Source: Rhynchonema sp. JSB1_4
Lineage: Eukaryota; Nematoda; Chromadorea; Monhysterida; Xyalidae
Direction of reading: 5' to 3'
Assembly (NCBI GenBank): GCA_030248065.1
Contig: JASAMV010008060.1
Span: forward strand, 1 to 64,000
Length of the DNA stretch: 64,000 nt
Shown here piece after piece: positions 33,301-40,955 of the stretch. The position numbers and the translations under genes were made by a program. The notes beneath the pieces were generated by a model. It was not told the origin of the DNA. It did not search any database and saw nothing but the letters and a program-made list of their open reading frames with translations. Within the stretch, counting starts at the first letter, position 1. Every line of letters starts with the position of its first letter.

Positions 33301-36300
33301 GCCAGAAACAAATTCGTGGAGTCAGGAGCAAAGATTTCTTCGACTTGATCAACCGTTGCTCCAACCACTTCGTCCTGACTATCGCTTTCGTCTTCGGTTT
33401 CTGTTTGCACTTTGTCTTGCTCGTTGTTTTGATTTTCATCACTTTGATCCTGGTCTAGTTGTGTGGTGTCATCGTTGTCATCCATGTTATCTTCCACTTC
33501 GCTGTCCGTTATGCACCCGGCAGCTTTCTCTTCGGGCGTTTTCCGTTGTTGACGTGGTTTCTTCTTTCGTTCTTGTGCGAAACACAAGCTTATGTTGTGT
33601 CCCATCCCAGAACAGAAGCCGCAGACGCGCTTGTCTCGCTGCGGGCATGCTTGTGCTCGGTGGCCTTGCTCCATGCAGATCAGGCAAGCCTGTAGTTCAC
33701 GTAGGCGTGCCTGACGTTTTAGAACAGTGTCGTATTTTCTGCAATCATTATGACGATGTTGCTCGTTGCAGTAGACACAAGGTCGTGGCAACTTCCGTGC
33801 ATTTTCTGCTCTTTTCCTTTTCTGTGCTGGTGACCGAGTTTTCTGCTTAAATGGCGGTGTGGGTGACTTATTGCCGTCCGTTTTGTCACTGTTGCTGGTT
33901 TTTGTCGTGTTCGTGCTCGACTTGCTTGACGCTGCTTGCTTTGTGTCACTACGGCCATTTGTTTGGTTGCCTTTATTACCCCGTTTGTCTTTGTTTGACT
34001 TGTCCTTTGATTGTTCTGTTGCCATGAACATACCAGCATGTTGTGTGTCGTCATCGGAATTGACGCTTGATGACGACGAAATACGTCTCAATGGCGAGCT
34101 GGATTCTGTACGGCGTCGACGAGTACTGTCGGGGGACAACGACAACCGTTGACGCGTTCGCCGCGGCGCTGGTGGCGTGTTGGATCGATTTCGAAGTGCA
34201 GACCGTTTTATCGGGCTACGACCACGGCTTGGCGATCGGCCTTTGTTGAACATGCGATTCGTGACCTGAGCGTCGATAGTCAGATCGTTGATTTCCATTC
34301 GCCTACGAATGACGACACCAAGCGCGTTCAACAACGTGTTCGTCGTCCACTCGGCGTCCACCGGTTTCAACAAGGATACCTGCGTCACGATCCTTTCTGG
34401 GAACTTCGCAAGTATCGAGTTGACGATCGTGAAGTGATCGGCTTGTTGATTGCTTGTGATCAGCCGTATCACTGCGCCCTGCACACTGGTGTATGTGTGG
34501 TTCAGTTGTTCGAGCGTGTTGTCGGACGGCTCGATCGAGTCCAATTCGCGCTGAATCTTATAGCGGATTCTGTGCTTGTTGCCGTAACGGTGCATCAATA
34601 TCTGTAGCGCGACGGTGTAGTTGGCGTCGCTAGATCCCAGTCCGGCAATCAATCTTCGAGCAGACCCCCTCAGGGCTCCGAACAGATGTGACAGCTTGTG
34701 TACTGGTCGGATGTGCGGGTTTGAGTGTATGCAGCTGATAAAGTGGTCAAAAAAGCTGATAAACTCCAACTCATCCGTTCCATCAAATGTGACGGTGTGG
34801 ATCTTAGGCACCGGATATCGGTATTGTGTAGCTGAACCACTGGGACATGGGATTGGTGGTGGGGGCACTTGTGCAAAGTATGACGGGTCATACAGTTGCA
34901 CAGCGTTTGCCGGGTTGGGCTGTGGTTGCGCCACACGCATGCGAGCGGTTGGGGGTGCGCCTGGGACCATGTTGGCTCTTTGGGCTCCATCAGCGGCTCC
35001 TTGTGGGAGCGACTGAGGTGGGAGCGGTTGCGCGGATGCATGCTGCGGTTGTGCGTGCTGTGCTGGCGGCGGGATGTGGTCCAAGTTTTGACCAAGATTG
35101 AGGTTGGCCATGGACGTCACTTGCTGTGACGCGTGATCAACAAAGCCGTCAAATGCACACTGCGCGGGCCATTCATTCTGTGGCATTAGTGGTACATGTG
35201 CATAACTCTGTGTGTTTGCGGCGTTCAGAAACTGCAGGTCGTGTGACATCGCAATGTTGGGTTGGTTGAATTGAAAAGGGTTCGGTATGGCTGAGTTGGT
35301 AGTCCAAAACGCGCCTTGTTCAATTGTCAGCTCACCAAACTTGTATTGCGCCGGTTGCTTGTTCTGTGCCACACTATACTGCGCTTGCGGTGCATACTGT
35401 GTGATAGTGCCATACTGCGTAGTGAACACTGGCTGCATCTCACGTGACACACTGACATTCGCACCAAAATGATCTGCAGTCTGCGAGTGTGTTTGCTGCG
35501 TGTGTGACAAAGATCGAGCTGGCACTGGTTGAGGTGCATGTAGCAATTGTGATGCTGTGTTCGCGTGCGTGTACGTCACATGTGGTACTTCCATACTCGC
35601 CGCGGCACAAGTAGGCGCACACGAAATGACAGTTGCGGGCAAAACACCAGAAATGGAAGCAGAATCCCCTGAAAAACTACTCACCACCTTGCTGCTCTGC
35701 CGTTCGTCAACTGCTCGTATCGTGTGCCGAATGACGTCAATTCGGGCCGTGCACTCTTTCTCGGTACCATCGAGATGCTGTTGCAAACCTTGCAGGCCGA
35801 CCTGTGTGTCAGTACCCAAAAGCGCTTGGGTGAAAATTTGGATTTCATGATCATGATGTTGCTTGTCTACTGACGCACTTTCCAGACACGAAGCTAGCCA
35901 ACTATTGTACAGTTGCCATTTGCCAATCAGCTTTTTCAAGCGTTCTGCTTCACTGATTGTTTTTCGTTGAAAATCAATGACGCGTTTCAAAAGTTCACTC
36001 AGCTTGAAAAGCAATTCCGTACCAGATAGTTGGGCTGCTTTCAAATGCGCAAATTCGGCGTCGAAGTCGGGACGCTGAGCGAGAAGATTTTCAATGCGAG
36101 CTCTGGCTTTGCCCAAAACTGCGACAAAACTTTGACTGTTTGCAACGCTCACATCGACAGATCCATCACTTTCAGCGTCACTGACCGTTGACGTTTTAGT
36201 GCGCTCAGGCAGACTAACAGGACGTTCGACCATTTGGCTGGCAACGCCGGACGCCGCGCCACTGACATCAGTGAGGTCAGTGTCTCGCGTGCGGTCCGAC

Positions 36301-36302
36301 AT
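22677..36302 (-). CDS. Bel/Pao retroelement gag-pol-env polyprotein in one 4541-aa frame
   Basis: There is no stop or frameshift over 13.6 kb. In order (rough residues): helical N-terminus and Gln-rich region; gag of DUF1759 type (500-700); three zinc knuckles (840-910; CLICMEQGHRAQAC is typical); protease FLDCGSTRNW (1024); RT with ISDVARAFLQ (1454) and the active-site box YCDN at 1533; RNase H with FCDASP, ELMAL and SDN (1705-1800); integrase H/H/C/C (2160) and DDE residues VDLFG, SDNAA, GFSER (2230-2350); DUF5641-like end (2485-2540). Then come an acidic coiled-coil part, several membrane segments (3110-3270), a dUTPase-like segment (3310-3410), a Cys-rich glycoprotein (3500-3860) and a phlebovirus-G2-like glycoprotein (3970-4500) with a final membrane anchor. 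Nematode Bel/Pao elements with phlebovirus-like envelopes (Cer7 type) are known; the length and extra segments are unusual. The ATG is about 70 nt after the primer-site candidate. Confidence 0.92.
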   Translation of the reverse strand: MSDRTRDTDLTDVSGAASGVASQMVERPVSLPERTKTSTVSDAESDGSVDVSVANSQSFVAVLGKARARIENLLAQRPDFDAEFAHLKAAQLSGTELLFKLSELLKRVIDFQRKTISEAERLKKLIGKWQLYNSWLASCLESASVDKQHHDHEIQIFTQALLGTDTQVGLQGLQQHLDGTEKECTARIDVIRHTIRAVDERQSSKVVSSFSGDSASISGVLPATVISCAPTCAAASMEVPHVTYTHANTASQLLHAPQPVPARSLSHTQQTHSQTADHFGANVSVSREMQPVFTTQYGTITQYAPQAQYSVAQNKQPAQYKFGELTIEQGAFWTTNSAIPNPFQFNQPNIAMSHDLQFLNAANTQSYAHVPLMPQNEWPAQCAFDGFVDHASQQVTSMANLNLGQNLDHIPPPAQHAQPQHASAQPLPPQSLPQGAADGAQRANMVPGAPPTARMRVAQPQPNPANAVQLYDPSYFAQVPPPPIPCPSGSATQYRYPVPKIHTVTFDGTDELEFISFFDHFISCIHSNPHIRPVHKLSHLFGALRGSARRLIAGLGSSDANYTVALQILMHRYGNKHRIRYKIQRELDSIEPSDNTLEQLNHTYTSVQGAVIRLITSNQQADHFTIVNSILAKFPERIVTQVSLLKPVDAEWTTNTLLNALGVVIRRRMEINDLTIDAQVTNRMFNKGRSPSRGRSPIKRSALRNRSNTPPAPRRTRQRLSLSPDSTRRRRTESSSPLRRISSSSSVNSDDDTQHAGMFMATEQSKDKSNKDKRGNKGNQTNGRSDTKQAASSKSSTNTTKTSNSDKTDGNKSPTPPFKQKTRSPAQKRKRAENARKLPRPCVYCNEQHRHNDCRKYDTVLKRQARLRELQACLICMEQGHRAQACPQRDKRVCGFCSGMGHNISLCFAQERKKKPRQQRKTPEEKAAGCITDSEVEDNMDDNDDTTQLDQDQSDENQNNEQDKVQTETEDESDSQDEVVGATVDQVEEIFAPDSTNLFLARIKVSSTEEPKTRSSVHAFLDCGSTRNWVSPTMAKALKLESTNCGTISVRLFRANKRESFLFEVADNRVKFAIKLSNDKTLVVQATIAYSDDMISKIAVQALSDDDMSYLKEHKLTDTLSMQPSTKKILCRPDVVLGVSTFTSVIFGREDIGYPSEAPQTLPSGLAIVQSLIGRLIVGSTTSRQGTIVRPFTTYQDDNPDIDLDMRRPVKHDETVAMMVDADSEDDNRAHKEQAEAEAMIAVQTKKADTRKEMQQPNVSCMQPVCELCPMEYQQLIQDLRTHLLLDATGVIDQEMKSETELAIEHFNKTVRFVYDAEHDEQRIEVSFPPRPNAPKLPSNRELAFARFKAIARRLHENPALLGKYHQNFEEMLNQRIIEPAPDENELDPTWTAHYVAHHSVIRENHPTTPIRTVFDCSAQRSMEEPSLNALYLVGDASLEDLLATLIRVRTYPILLISDVARAFLQLRIPRLNSNLTRFFWYNNLRDKRIVCYWFVRLCFGHVSSPFLLNYAIKYLIDEKGGPLTKKCRNHFYCDNLCTGVSNIATAKELYTEINDVFHKQASMNLREWISSNEEFRQWVPEKKRMKGTQTKILGITYDAETDVLGLNKIKDPTPDEPWTRRRVLSFINSCFDPMGLAAPILISAKQLLHQIVTQSKDWDEPLEFETVEKWLEILQHIRSASQIKIPRWIGIDPEDGRWMYQIHAFCDASPTCYGTVLYLRAVRLDTQELHVAILMAKTRLAPTNKGKPFTIVRLELMALLIATRMIAFCRKALNLSADQCPSHTWSDNSVVLHWTRSEKQLGVFTRNRINQIKAIDNVTRHYIRSDMNIADILTRNGVTLNELNESEWFQGPKWLTGPVDQWPNETLEDLGGETKSQFESELRKGQSQETCEINASAIEMQQIETMQTEDSTESGYVNADDQTPMDQHEPELVDDVVISDQIIEVDENQPPFPDHDELMMGIFADSKIEELGTEGGQCQTKDSIKNEHEASKLQATPGDATRIQEVMAANSEPEENIWLQYVASFSKLLRLLRSTVYVLRFIRKKFWLNVSADTQARWPLLQKFMAEIEDSGPIQPPEMKVARDFILSKSQQAAMPEVYEAIRHGRKHALVNQHNLYLDERQVIRSNSRITRKADLPQQAKYPMILPKNSLFTKLVVDYFHRLHNHASPQYVLSALNSMYWIPAGLPMIKSAIRNCSVCRRDHGPAYRMPIMNALPPNRVNRAQVAQHVAVDLFGPTILESDCTCKQRKKYWVVQYSCNVSRNIFLDIVKDLTAQEFMLAFERYISRLGQPATVCSDNAAPILMTRNLWQQLTEENSEMVRNHDDLIDYCTNRGIKWHTIVPEFPQSIGFSERLNSIVKRSLKVAKGKRILTVTQFRTLLAATESIVNSRPLISTSNTPNEVDALRPIDLWNPHARTGLPRIDAEGTLNEYHPGPPEPRHKLLRLYAQHQEILDKFWHMFLTLYLPALRARKEGLHKQGRSLADEGPKVGDVVLVQADMTPRGMWQISRITKLLTSSDGHVRAAEIRAPSGRITRRPLLKLYPLETSGEECEMDRVTQPQTTMNHQPSPSAEGPVGSRTRSRQHLEQTDRSVNTRPNYYESDLSDQTNSSEDEDAASEELSEDDEYPQLSTIDIAALEQELENEAHKSNMANFASELAAGMHEAAIEEQIANVRSGIEEARQILEEELLIKAPPDQETIRKVEESRFDHLQRLYQLKENADEMILKLSRQGARLKKLKVQWYWLLSHIQSRREYKRQYQAYKRARSSNSVRTGLSPLNLAWKTHRSLWKDHAMIIERSIEQWMQTETEPDEIRSLSRDTRRSVHFSRPPITAIYLATGSLFSTITPIKAAQQNCDCDTIITIPQIVTSMMITYALMILCELLWKYLDPPQEDNGPPEKTESPTNHQDDEEMNGGRHRDMVKGFATERKDPHVTVIATHPNKPNMRYAPHSVADFSRNESRVAQQFVDQLRLNTFMVAREEDNPNPQRYVTFAWHRSVREEPQLVNALVDEELTMKIPPRYQALKSSADQVMRTDAEPEDVEPAAQPMVVIGYKYLIVPPNPQTGEIDKRNRQANDESGSQPSSDWESSDNDCYSDASEAVNMSPLIIPVRGNVILTTIMTILLLCVSAVEGNNSNDTTVNETSQIWLQAPLGLAFVVTILVIILILTSTGFPGPPEHHEEPQMDHEAPDTKGEDQAIRFANGDGHGSTRIQQTSDGLLKTSIAVILMTLLLFIDCADATNSGVVVGPTDTPTTSCLMIVNAILAALLTVCVFKTAKALLDAKEMGCHHLPQPTTIVCVRTHQDAKLPSLNQSTSSYIQNCFDLHAVESLSILPGNVMLISTHIQFKQHMSLVLLPSLALKLRCVFPPTDPLIALQPDQTLCITVYNRGNQIVTILPETVIAHAIFVTPLAPKLQWSSSANRAILTPNRRQINRNPSDNDSTDREETSDEQNEQEDPENVRHNIREARYKRPENKGYHKPPTAQTLAYVAVTIITIWLLAGQLPLAQGKECPPELRIIQDLLPERSIKCQRASLVVYRFGPQLDLYCDRFVRCDEMKCLPKQKEPCLFQHNNPPGVFYSNGTCATIVPGCQCPSWSDDCSHYEGKMPETSEPVQTVLEQVQPQYCSLKPSPDCAAKPISMLMYKIQTLSDDSDTTHYVNGLRLSEYYPKTTMFTCIGQGTKTSGSEAYCEEHECSDEYTGKYCFYDSQPITSAILTVRDIKIPLRAWAEISLSVYPFKDTPEVIEFSPDQVALTCVPGGVNLTVAEGLKLGRAHVCSTPYCFYFDKPKSQTMLLPKEVSSQSQYTVSVKLYQFGEMKRHFGITCEGKPLCELIECILCTEHILNISCAGWIIVLVWVVLAYFGLISLYCLSKCARYCAIVIRHVASACLGCYKLCVRCCSNKEQRHSDTSVIYQPIPMTEQPTSSVHETVRQARALSHVTKKSSTQRTATSRQRRSPSKKRISKSTTSLLCLSIILTATIECTHACSESVVSVFNSTSCEITKKTAENNNEITCKQSIQAELNLVPRGQQACLTVMTEKQDPFGQLSLESKQVYFQCHPKSSYFSRNVKLEVVSSKRCANAGTCGDIGNDCSHVKHDTKIKEFAHGISEKRPGFTYCEHSPGGWGNSCFFHQAACIFYKIFAKEQDNHVYQIFQCPAFTLRVSLLAKFITANRTQEHPFILTPGQSEKWLNFKFSLLTGLIGTELPILSKTFVSDGSRTVLTDVAAAGTYQSELPGSFQCKTQAAAIDMHPEQCSFSQNNCKCHMTKDSASCTCSHSDFRKLFKNEELLLPLRSENYVIRTRAPLDVVVEHHQFVSMQVNVKMQAANMRHVIHLDTCSVEATELKGCYSCVTAAVTNVTCTSGHFDVLSTITCGNKAEHVFSMLCTPKGNTEPIRLSFSTAHVNIKCTAHCSGSRNDFDLTGQLNFIPMEAVAGMYNAITTNINNQTDGWKGFSLRDIFTNLTGNWLLTAGLIIGIGLLLLLMVMCLIPCIGILVTQHIPVMCAWLISCPGTVMEKFRGARKGLSSVKLRRSRRTAMSKKD
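24660..25810 (-). other. Envelope region, first glycoprotein (Gn-like position)
   Basis: A hydrophobic leader (IITIWLLAGQLPLAQG) is followed by a Cys-rich ectodomain of about 350 residues and a membrane segment (IIVLVWVVLAYFGLISLYC). A cytoplasmic part rich in Cys (CLGCYKLCVRCC) and then basic residues leads into the next signal. The order signal, ectodomain, anchor, Cys-rich tail, signal, fusion protein matches the bunyavirus M-type layout. Sequence identity of this part to a known Gn is not claimed. Confidence 0.5.
26060..26370 (-). other. Degenerate dUTPase-like segment inside the polyprotein
   Basis: Residues about 3310-3410 read NCFDLHAVESLSILPGNVML, then after a gap LCITVYNRGNQIVTILPETV and IAHAIF. 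This follows the dUTPase order of motif 1, the strand before motif 2, and motif 4. The GRSS and GVxD catalytic motifs are not recognisable, so it is probably a relic or a structural use of the fold. Assignment is by pattern only. Confidence 0.5.
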
Positions 36303-36370
36303 ATCGTCAGATGACCTAATCGGGCCTAGCCCTAAACTTCGAAACCCTTTAGGAAACCCTAAAGCTTGGC

Positions 36371-36386
36371 TCCCACAAGATCACCA
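36371..36386 (-). promoter_or_regulatory. Candidate tRNA primer-binding site
   Basis: On the minus strand the sequence reads TGGTGATCTTGTGGGA, beginning with the TGG that pairs with a tRNA CCA end. It comes three bases after a CA dinucleotide that could end the 5' LTR (at 36390). It lies about 70 nt before the polyprotein ATG. The tRNA is not identified. Confidence 0.6.
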
Positions 36387-36389
36387 ATT

Positions 36390-36600
36390 TGTCACGTATT
36401 CTGTTTTGGTCGCAAAGTAATGTATGTAGAAAGGGTGAATCGTGACTGCGTTTGGGTATTTATAGTCCGCTGTTCCTACGATAAGCTCAGAACGTTAGAC
36501 TGCACTCGTGATGTACGTATGTACGTATATTATCGGATTGGGTTTAGGTTAGAATCGACAACGTCTCGGCCCGTGAGGTGCCGATGTATGCGAATTGAGG
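36390..36600 (-). repeat. Candidate 5' LTR (inner part), with TATA box
   Basis: The segment ends ...CGTGACA on the minus strand next to the primer site. A TATA box (CTATAAATA) lies at 36457-36465, placing a transcription start near 36430 and leaving a short R-U5 of about 40 nt. The outer LTR boundary is not known and may reach beyond 36600. No matching second copy was found by eye in 12.6-22.7 kb. Confidence 0.45.
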
Positions 36601-38210
36601 TGGATAAGGCTTAGATTGATCAAACATCATGATCACAAAACATGAAATTATAACAAGTTTGATACACACAAATTCAAGTAACAAGGTAACAATAATTCAA
36701 TCAAGATCAATATTCGAAGTGAAGTCGTGCCCAAAAGTTCGGGCTTTCGTAAACAACTCTTGTTTATGTTAATGTTCCGAGTACGATTTCATGAATAAAG
36801 TTCACCATAATTCAGTGTGTTCTTTCTTTATGTTCCATGTCAGCCTAGCAAGGTTGGACATCGTTCGCCTGAATGAGAAAGGAGCCGTGTTGCGATACAG
36901 GCTTGCGTAGCAAAGTGTCAGTGAATGTGCAATAGGGCATGCCACAGGTGGCTTGGGTTAAGGTTGCGTTCCTGTTGTTCGCTCAATCGTACTTTTATGC
37001 AAATGGGCGTAAGTATGGCGCTATTCTGTTACTAAGCTCAAGTGCACCGTATGTGTGGTCCGTTTGTACGACTATCCGAAACTTATTGATGAAGTTGCGC
37101 ACTTGGAATAAATTATTGCTACAGTACCCCCGTGGGCCTACTGCAATCCCGTTTCATCCAAAACTGCGACAATTTATGTATAGTTTGATTAACTAGCGTA
37201 CAATACGCGACAAGGTGGACCACTAGGTAGTCACTTTTGACGCACCTAGGTCATATGGGTATTCATTCAGCTCGCAAAAGCAAGCTGAGTTCGAATATAG
37301 TCTTAAAAATTTGGTCACACCTTACCACAAAGCCTCATACACTATTTTCTGAAGTAGTACATGAATCACTTTGGCCACAATGGTTTTCTTGCATTTTTAT
37401 TTTATTTTGCCACTTTTTCGGATTTTGATCGCCATTTTCGTACCCAGTGCGTAATTCCGCGTTGAACGATGTCCCCTGTGACCCATTTATGTCATTTTCT
37501 TACAATTTCAGTTTTTTAGGCCAATTTTTTTGCGTTTTGGAGACCCCATAATACGGCCAATAAAACACACACAGACAAGAATGACCACGCATTTAAGAGT
37601 ACGTAGTACTTCCTTTTCAAATAATCTTCAGCTGAACGCGCCAATGCTTGATCGGAAGACCTGTAGGCTCTCAAAAACGGCATTTTGGAGAAAATGTCAT
37701 TTTTTCGGACATAGAATTTTTCGAAACTGACATCCGGGTAAAATTTCATTTTACATGGGCGAAAAATGTTCAGAATGATGAGTAGAATCGATCTAGACCA
37801 TTTTTAGAAAAAATTCCATTTTTCGTCCGAACATAGATTTTTTTGTCAAAAAATGGGCCCAACTTTGCGAAGCCATATCTTGGCCGTTATAGATCCAATT
37901 TACGTTCTGTAAAGACTGTTTGGTACAGCTAGTGCCTGGCAACCTCACTGTGCTTTTGTCCAACCCAAAAACTCGAAAACAAAAAAACCGGGATCCAAAT
38001 GGAAAAAAGTTCAGAAAAACAAATTTCGATTTTTGACCCCTCAATTCTTTTTTTGGGAGCATTCTATAATTAAATGCTTATTTTTCCCAGATTCTCCGGG
38101 AAAATATCTTTCGATTGATATATAACATGACCCACTTAAGTCATTTTTAAACCCCAATAAATTTGGTCCAAAATGGCATTTTTTGGTTCCTATTTAACGT
38201 GGGGTCCCCA
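36601..38210. other. Noncoding, partly repeat-like
   Basis: No gene is supported. The first part may contain the rest of the LTR. From about 37200 the DNA is AT-rich with recurring 'ccattttt(c/t)g' and 'cggacatagaatttttcg'-like phrases (37690-37850), which look like decayed repeats. Confidence 0.4.
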
Positions 38211-38264
38211 CCTAAGCCTAAGCCTAAGCCTAAGCCTAAGCCTAAGCCTAAGCCTAAGCCTAAA
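38211..38264. repeat. Interstitial nematode telomere repeat, nine units
   Basis: Nine perfect tandem CCTAAG units (complement of TTAGGC). The sequence on both sides is ordinary, so this is an internal tract and not a chromosome end. Confidence 0.9.
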
Positions 38265-38413
38265 CTTTTACGCTGATCAAAATTAATCGCAAAAGAAAAT
38301 GATGTTCGTTCACACAATGAGTCACGTGACCAAGACAATACGGACTGGGTCCGTCACCAAGATTGATATCGCCCGTTTCTTTTAGCGATTCCGATTCCAG
38401 AAGTTGAGCATTG

Positions 38414-40871
38414 GTCAGATACGGCGAGCAGGACTTGCGGAAGTAAAACCAACCGCGATGTCACGGCAAATTCGCTTATGTACCACGTCGTACCCGATCA
38501 TATTCTGCTGTCGTAGCAGCGACGTTTCGGCCACCGCAACAAGAAATATGTTACTTGAGGCGCGTTGGAAGAAAGTGGGCAGGTTCTTGATCGAAAAGCA
38601 ATACAATCCGCATTTCGTGGTTTTCGTTCCCAGTGGATTAGCTGTCTGAAATGCAGATGAGCTTGAGCAACACCTGTTTACTGTGTATTAGCACCGTAAA
38701 AAGCAATTCTCACTTCAATATCATCGTAGTAAATGCTGATTGCGACTGAGTGCTTGGTTGGATCCGAGAACAGCGCATGATTTCGGTAAAATTCGCCATC
38801 AACGAACTCGCTGATGCGACCATCAGTAGATGGTGTGTGTTGCCGCAGGGCTTGCAGAATATACGGCTTGGCAAATAGCGTACCCAGAGTTTTACAGATG
38901 GACACATATTGAAAGGAATCCTCGACTTGAACTTGGAGAGAACGTCGGTTCTGAAACTTTTCTGTCTGTTCAACAAAATTATCGAAATAAACTGCACCTG
39001 ATTAACTTGGGCTGACCACCAGAAACAAATCCTGAAACAAGCGATGTATGGAGATTATATCAGAAAAACAACATGCAAATATTTTGGCACAGTTCAGGAG
39101 CAAAGCCCTTTTACTGTGACTGATTAGATCCTCTCACTTTCTAAGTCTACGTGGTTTGAAGTACTTAAGATATAGAAACACTGCCGTTCAAAAAGATGGG
39201 GTGGGTTACCAAGCAGCCAGACGTACAGTACCAGCTGCAATTTTTGGCTGATTGAGGCCTGCGCCTACAGCGCCTGCAGGCTCAAGAGCCTGCGCAGGCT
39301 CAATAGAAAAGATAGCAGCCTGCAGAGCCTGCAGGCTCGGCGCAGGCTTCGCAGGCCCAGTGTATAAGCGGTCGCAGGCGCAGGCTCATGAGCCTGCAGC
39401 GCCTGCAGGCTCTGCAGGCTCGGCGGATGCACAGCTGCGCTTGCTTGTTTTGTGACATTTAGTCATGTACCTTTTATGGACGGAGTGCGTATTATCTCGT
39501 ATTTAGCCATTAGTATATGGATGTTTGTTGCATGTTTTATTAGTACATGATTACCTTTCTTATAGTTTTCTGCTGAAACTTGACAAAAAACGCGAAAAGG
39601 AACTTGTGTCTTATTAGACAGTGAATCTGATAAAATGTGGCCTTATCGACAGTTTTATTGCTTATTCTTTCAACACTTCGGTTTTTTCAGCGTGAACGTT
39701 GTATAAATGCTTCAAACAACTGAGAAAAACTGACTTAAAATCATATCACAAAGCACAAAAAGTAGCTGTGCATCCGCCGAGCCTGCAGAGCCTGCAGGCG
39801 CTGCAGGCTCATGAGCCTGCGCCTGCGACCGCTTATACACTGGGCCTGCGAAGCCTGCGCCGAGCCTGCAGGATCTGCAGGCTGCTATGTTTTGTATTGA
39901 GCCTGCGCAGGCTCGTGAGCCTGCAGGCGCTGCAGGCTCTGCAGGCGCAGGCCTCAATCAGCCAAAAATTGCAGCTGGTACTGTAGGCACAAACTTAAGT
40001 GGGACCCTAATAATGTGCTGAGTAGTTCCAGCCAGAAAGCAGCCTGCATGTGTCACACGCAGTGGTTAACCAGTCGTTACTCGTCGCTTAGCCAAATCCA
40101 AATTTTCGCTCGAAAACTTTGAAGCCTAAACCTGAGTACAAGTGAAGCATACACCTACGATAAGCTCTGCAGATACAAAACATAAACTACTGACTGCAAA
40201 TATGAGCTAACCAGCACGCGGGGATCGTATCCAAAAGTAACAGTTTCAGGCTCCACATAATCTGGAAGCGATTTGAAGAACGAATCCTGACGCTTCTCTG
40301 TTGACAGCGATTGCAGCGGTCGTCTCACTCTCACATCGCTCAGCTCCTCGGCCAGCTGCTTGGCGTGTCGTTCACTTTCGATAAATTGTAAGCGCGTTGC
40401 GATGAAATCAACCAATGTTTCACAAAGATCATTTGTTGATTGGACAATGAAGTCCCTGGCATCACGGGTGACAGAATGATTTGCTCGCAAAGAAACGATG
40501 AATTTTGTCACGGACTTTTCAACAACAGACAATAAATTAATGATTGGAGGCGGGGGGTTCGGAGCAGCTGATGTGCTCGGTTGTTGGTCATCATCAGGCC
40601 CGGTGTCGTCCGGCTGATGACTGGTCGTTGCTGTTGTCCAAACATTATCGGCACTTTCATTATTTTGTTCGCTGGCATTCACGTGATGTGCTTTTATGTG
40701 TCTAGCCCAATGATGAACATACGAATACTGACTCAAACACGTCTTTCCACTCTTGCACACCTGGCCACAAGTGTAGGGGGGCACAAAAGAATCAGGGTGC
40801 GCAATATGCAAATGGTTTTGCAAGTCCAGAACAGATTCAAATCGGCGACTGATGCAGATGCGACAGCGCAA
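38414..40871 (-). CDS. C2H2 zinc-finger protein of a transposon-associated family (partial model)
   Basis: The first exon (about 40212-40871; ATG at 40869-40871) encodes two zinc-finger-like units (MLRCRICISRRFESVLDLQN..H....H and CLSQYSYVHHWARHIKAHH), an acidic/Pro linker, a helical part and FFKSLPDYVEPETVTFGYDP. The exon at 38714-38950 reads DSFQYVSICKTLGTLFAKPY and IYYDDIE. The exon at 38414-38645 continues in phase with TANPLGTKTTKCGLYCFSIK. The DDxExxNPLG block after an N-terminal zinc finger is a layout I recall from uncharacterised, repeat-associated proteins in cnidarians, insects and other animals. The family normally runs on past this point, so the 3' end is probably missing or lies in more exons. 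The large intron holds a 758-bp MITE. Confidence 0.55.
39226..39983. mobile_element. Tc1/mariner-type MITE, 758 bp, flanked by TA
   Basis: Inverted termini start CAGTACCAGCTGC and extend for about 210-250 bp. They face each other across a unique centre (about 39450-39760), with TA on both sides (39224-39225, 39984-39985). The arms are packed with the palindromic unit GCCTGCAGGC and its variants. There is no transposase frame, so it is non-autonomous. The TA target and CAGT ends fit Tc1/mariner. Confidence 0.8.
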
Positions 40872-40955
40872 CATTGAGCAGACAGGGGGGCTTGTTTTTT
40901 GGCTTCCCAGAAAACGAAACTGGGCGTTCAAAAAACGTTTCGAAAAAGAAACCAC

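Noticed and set aside
37230..37310. tRNA-like stretch ('gagttcgaatat')
   Set aside because: No acceptor stem or anticodon arm can be drawn around the TTCGA box.
39252..39957. Repetitive Ala/Gly/Cys-type frames on both strands
   Set aside because: They are translations of GCCTGCAGGC palindromes in the MITE arms.
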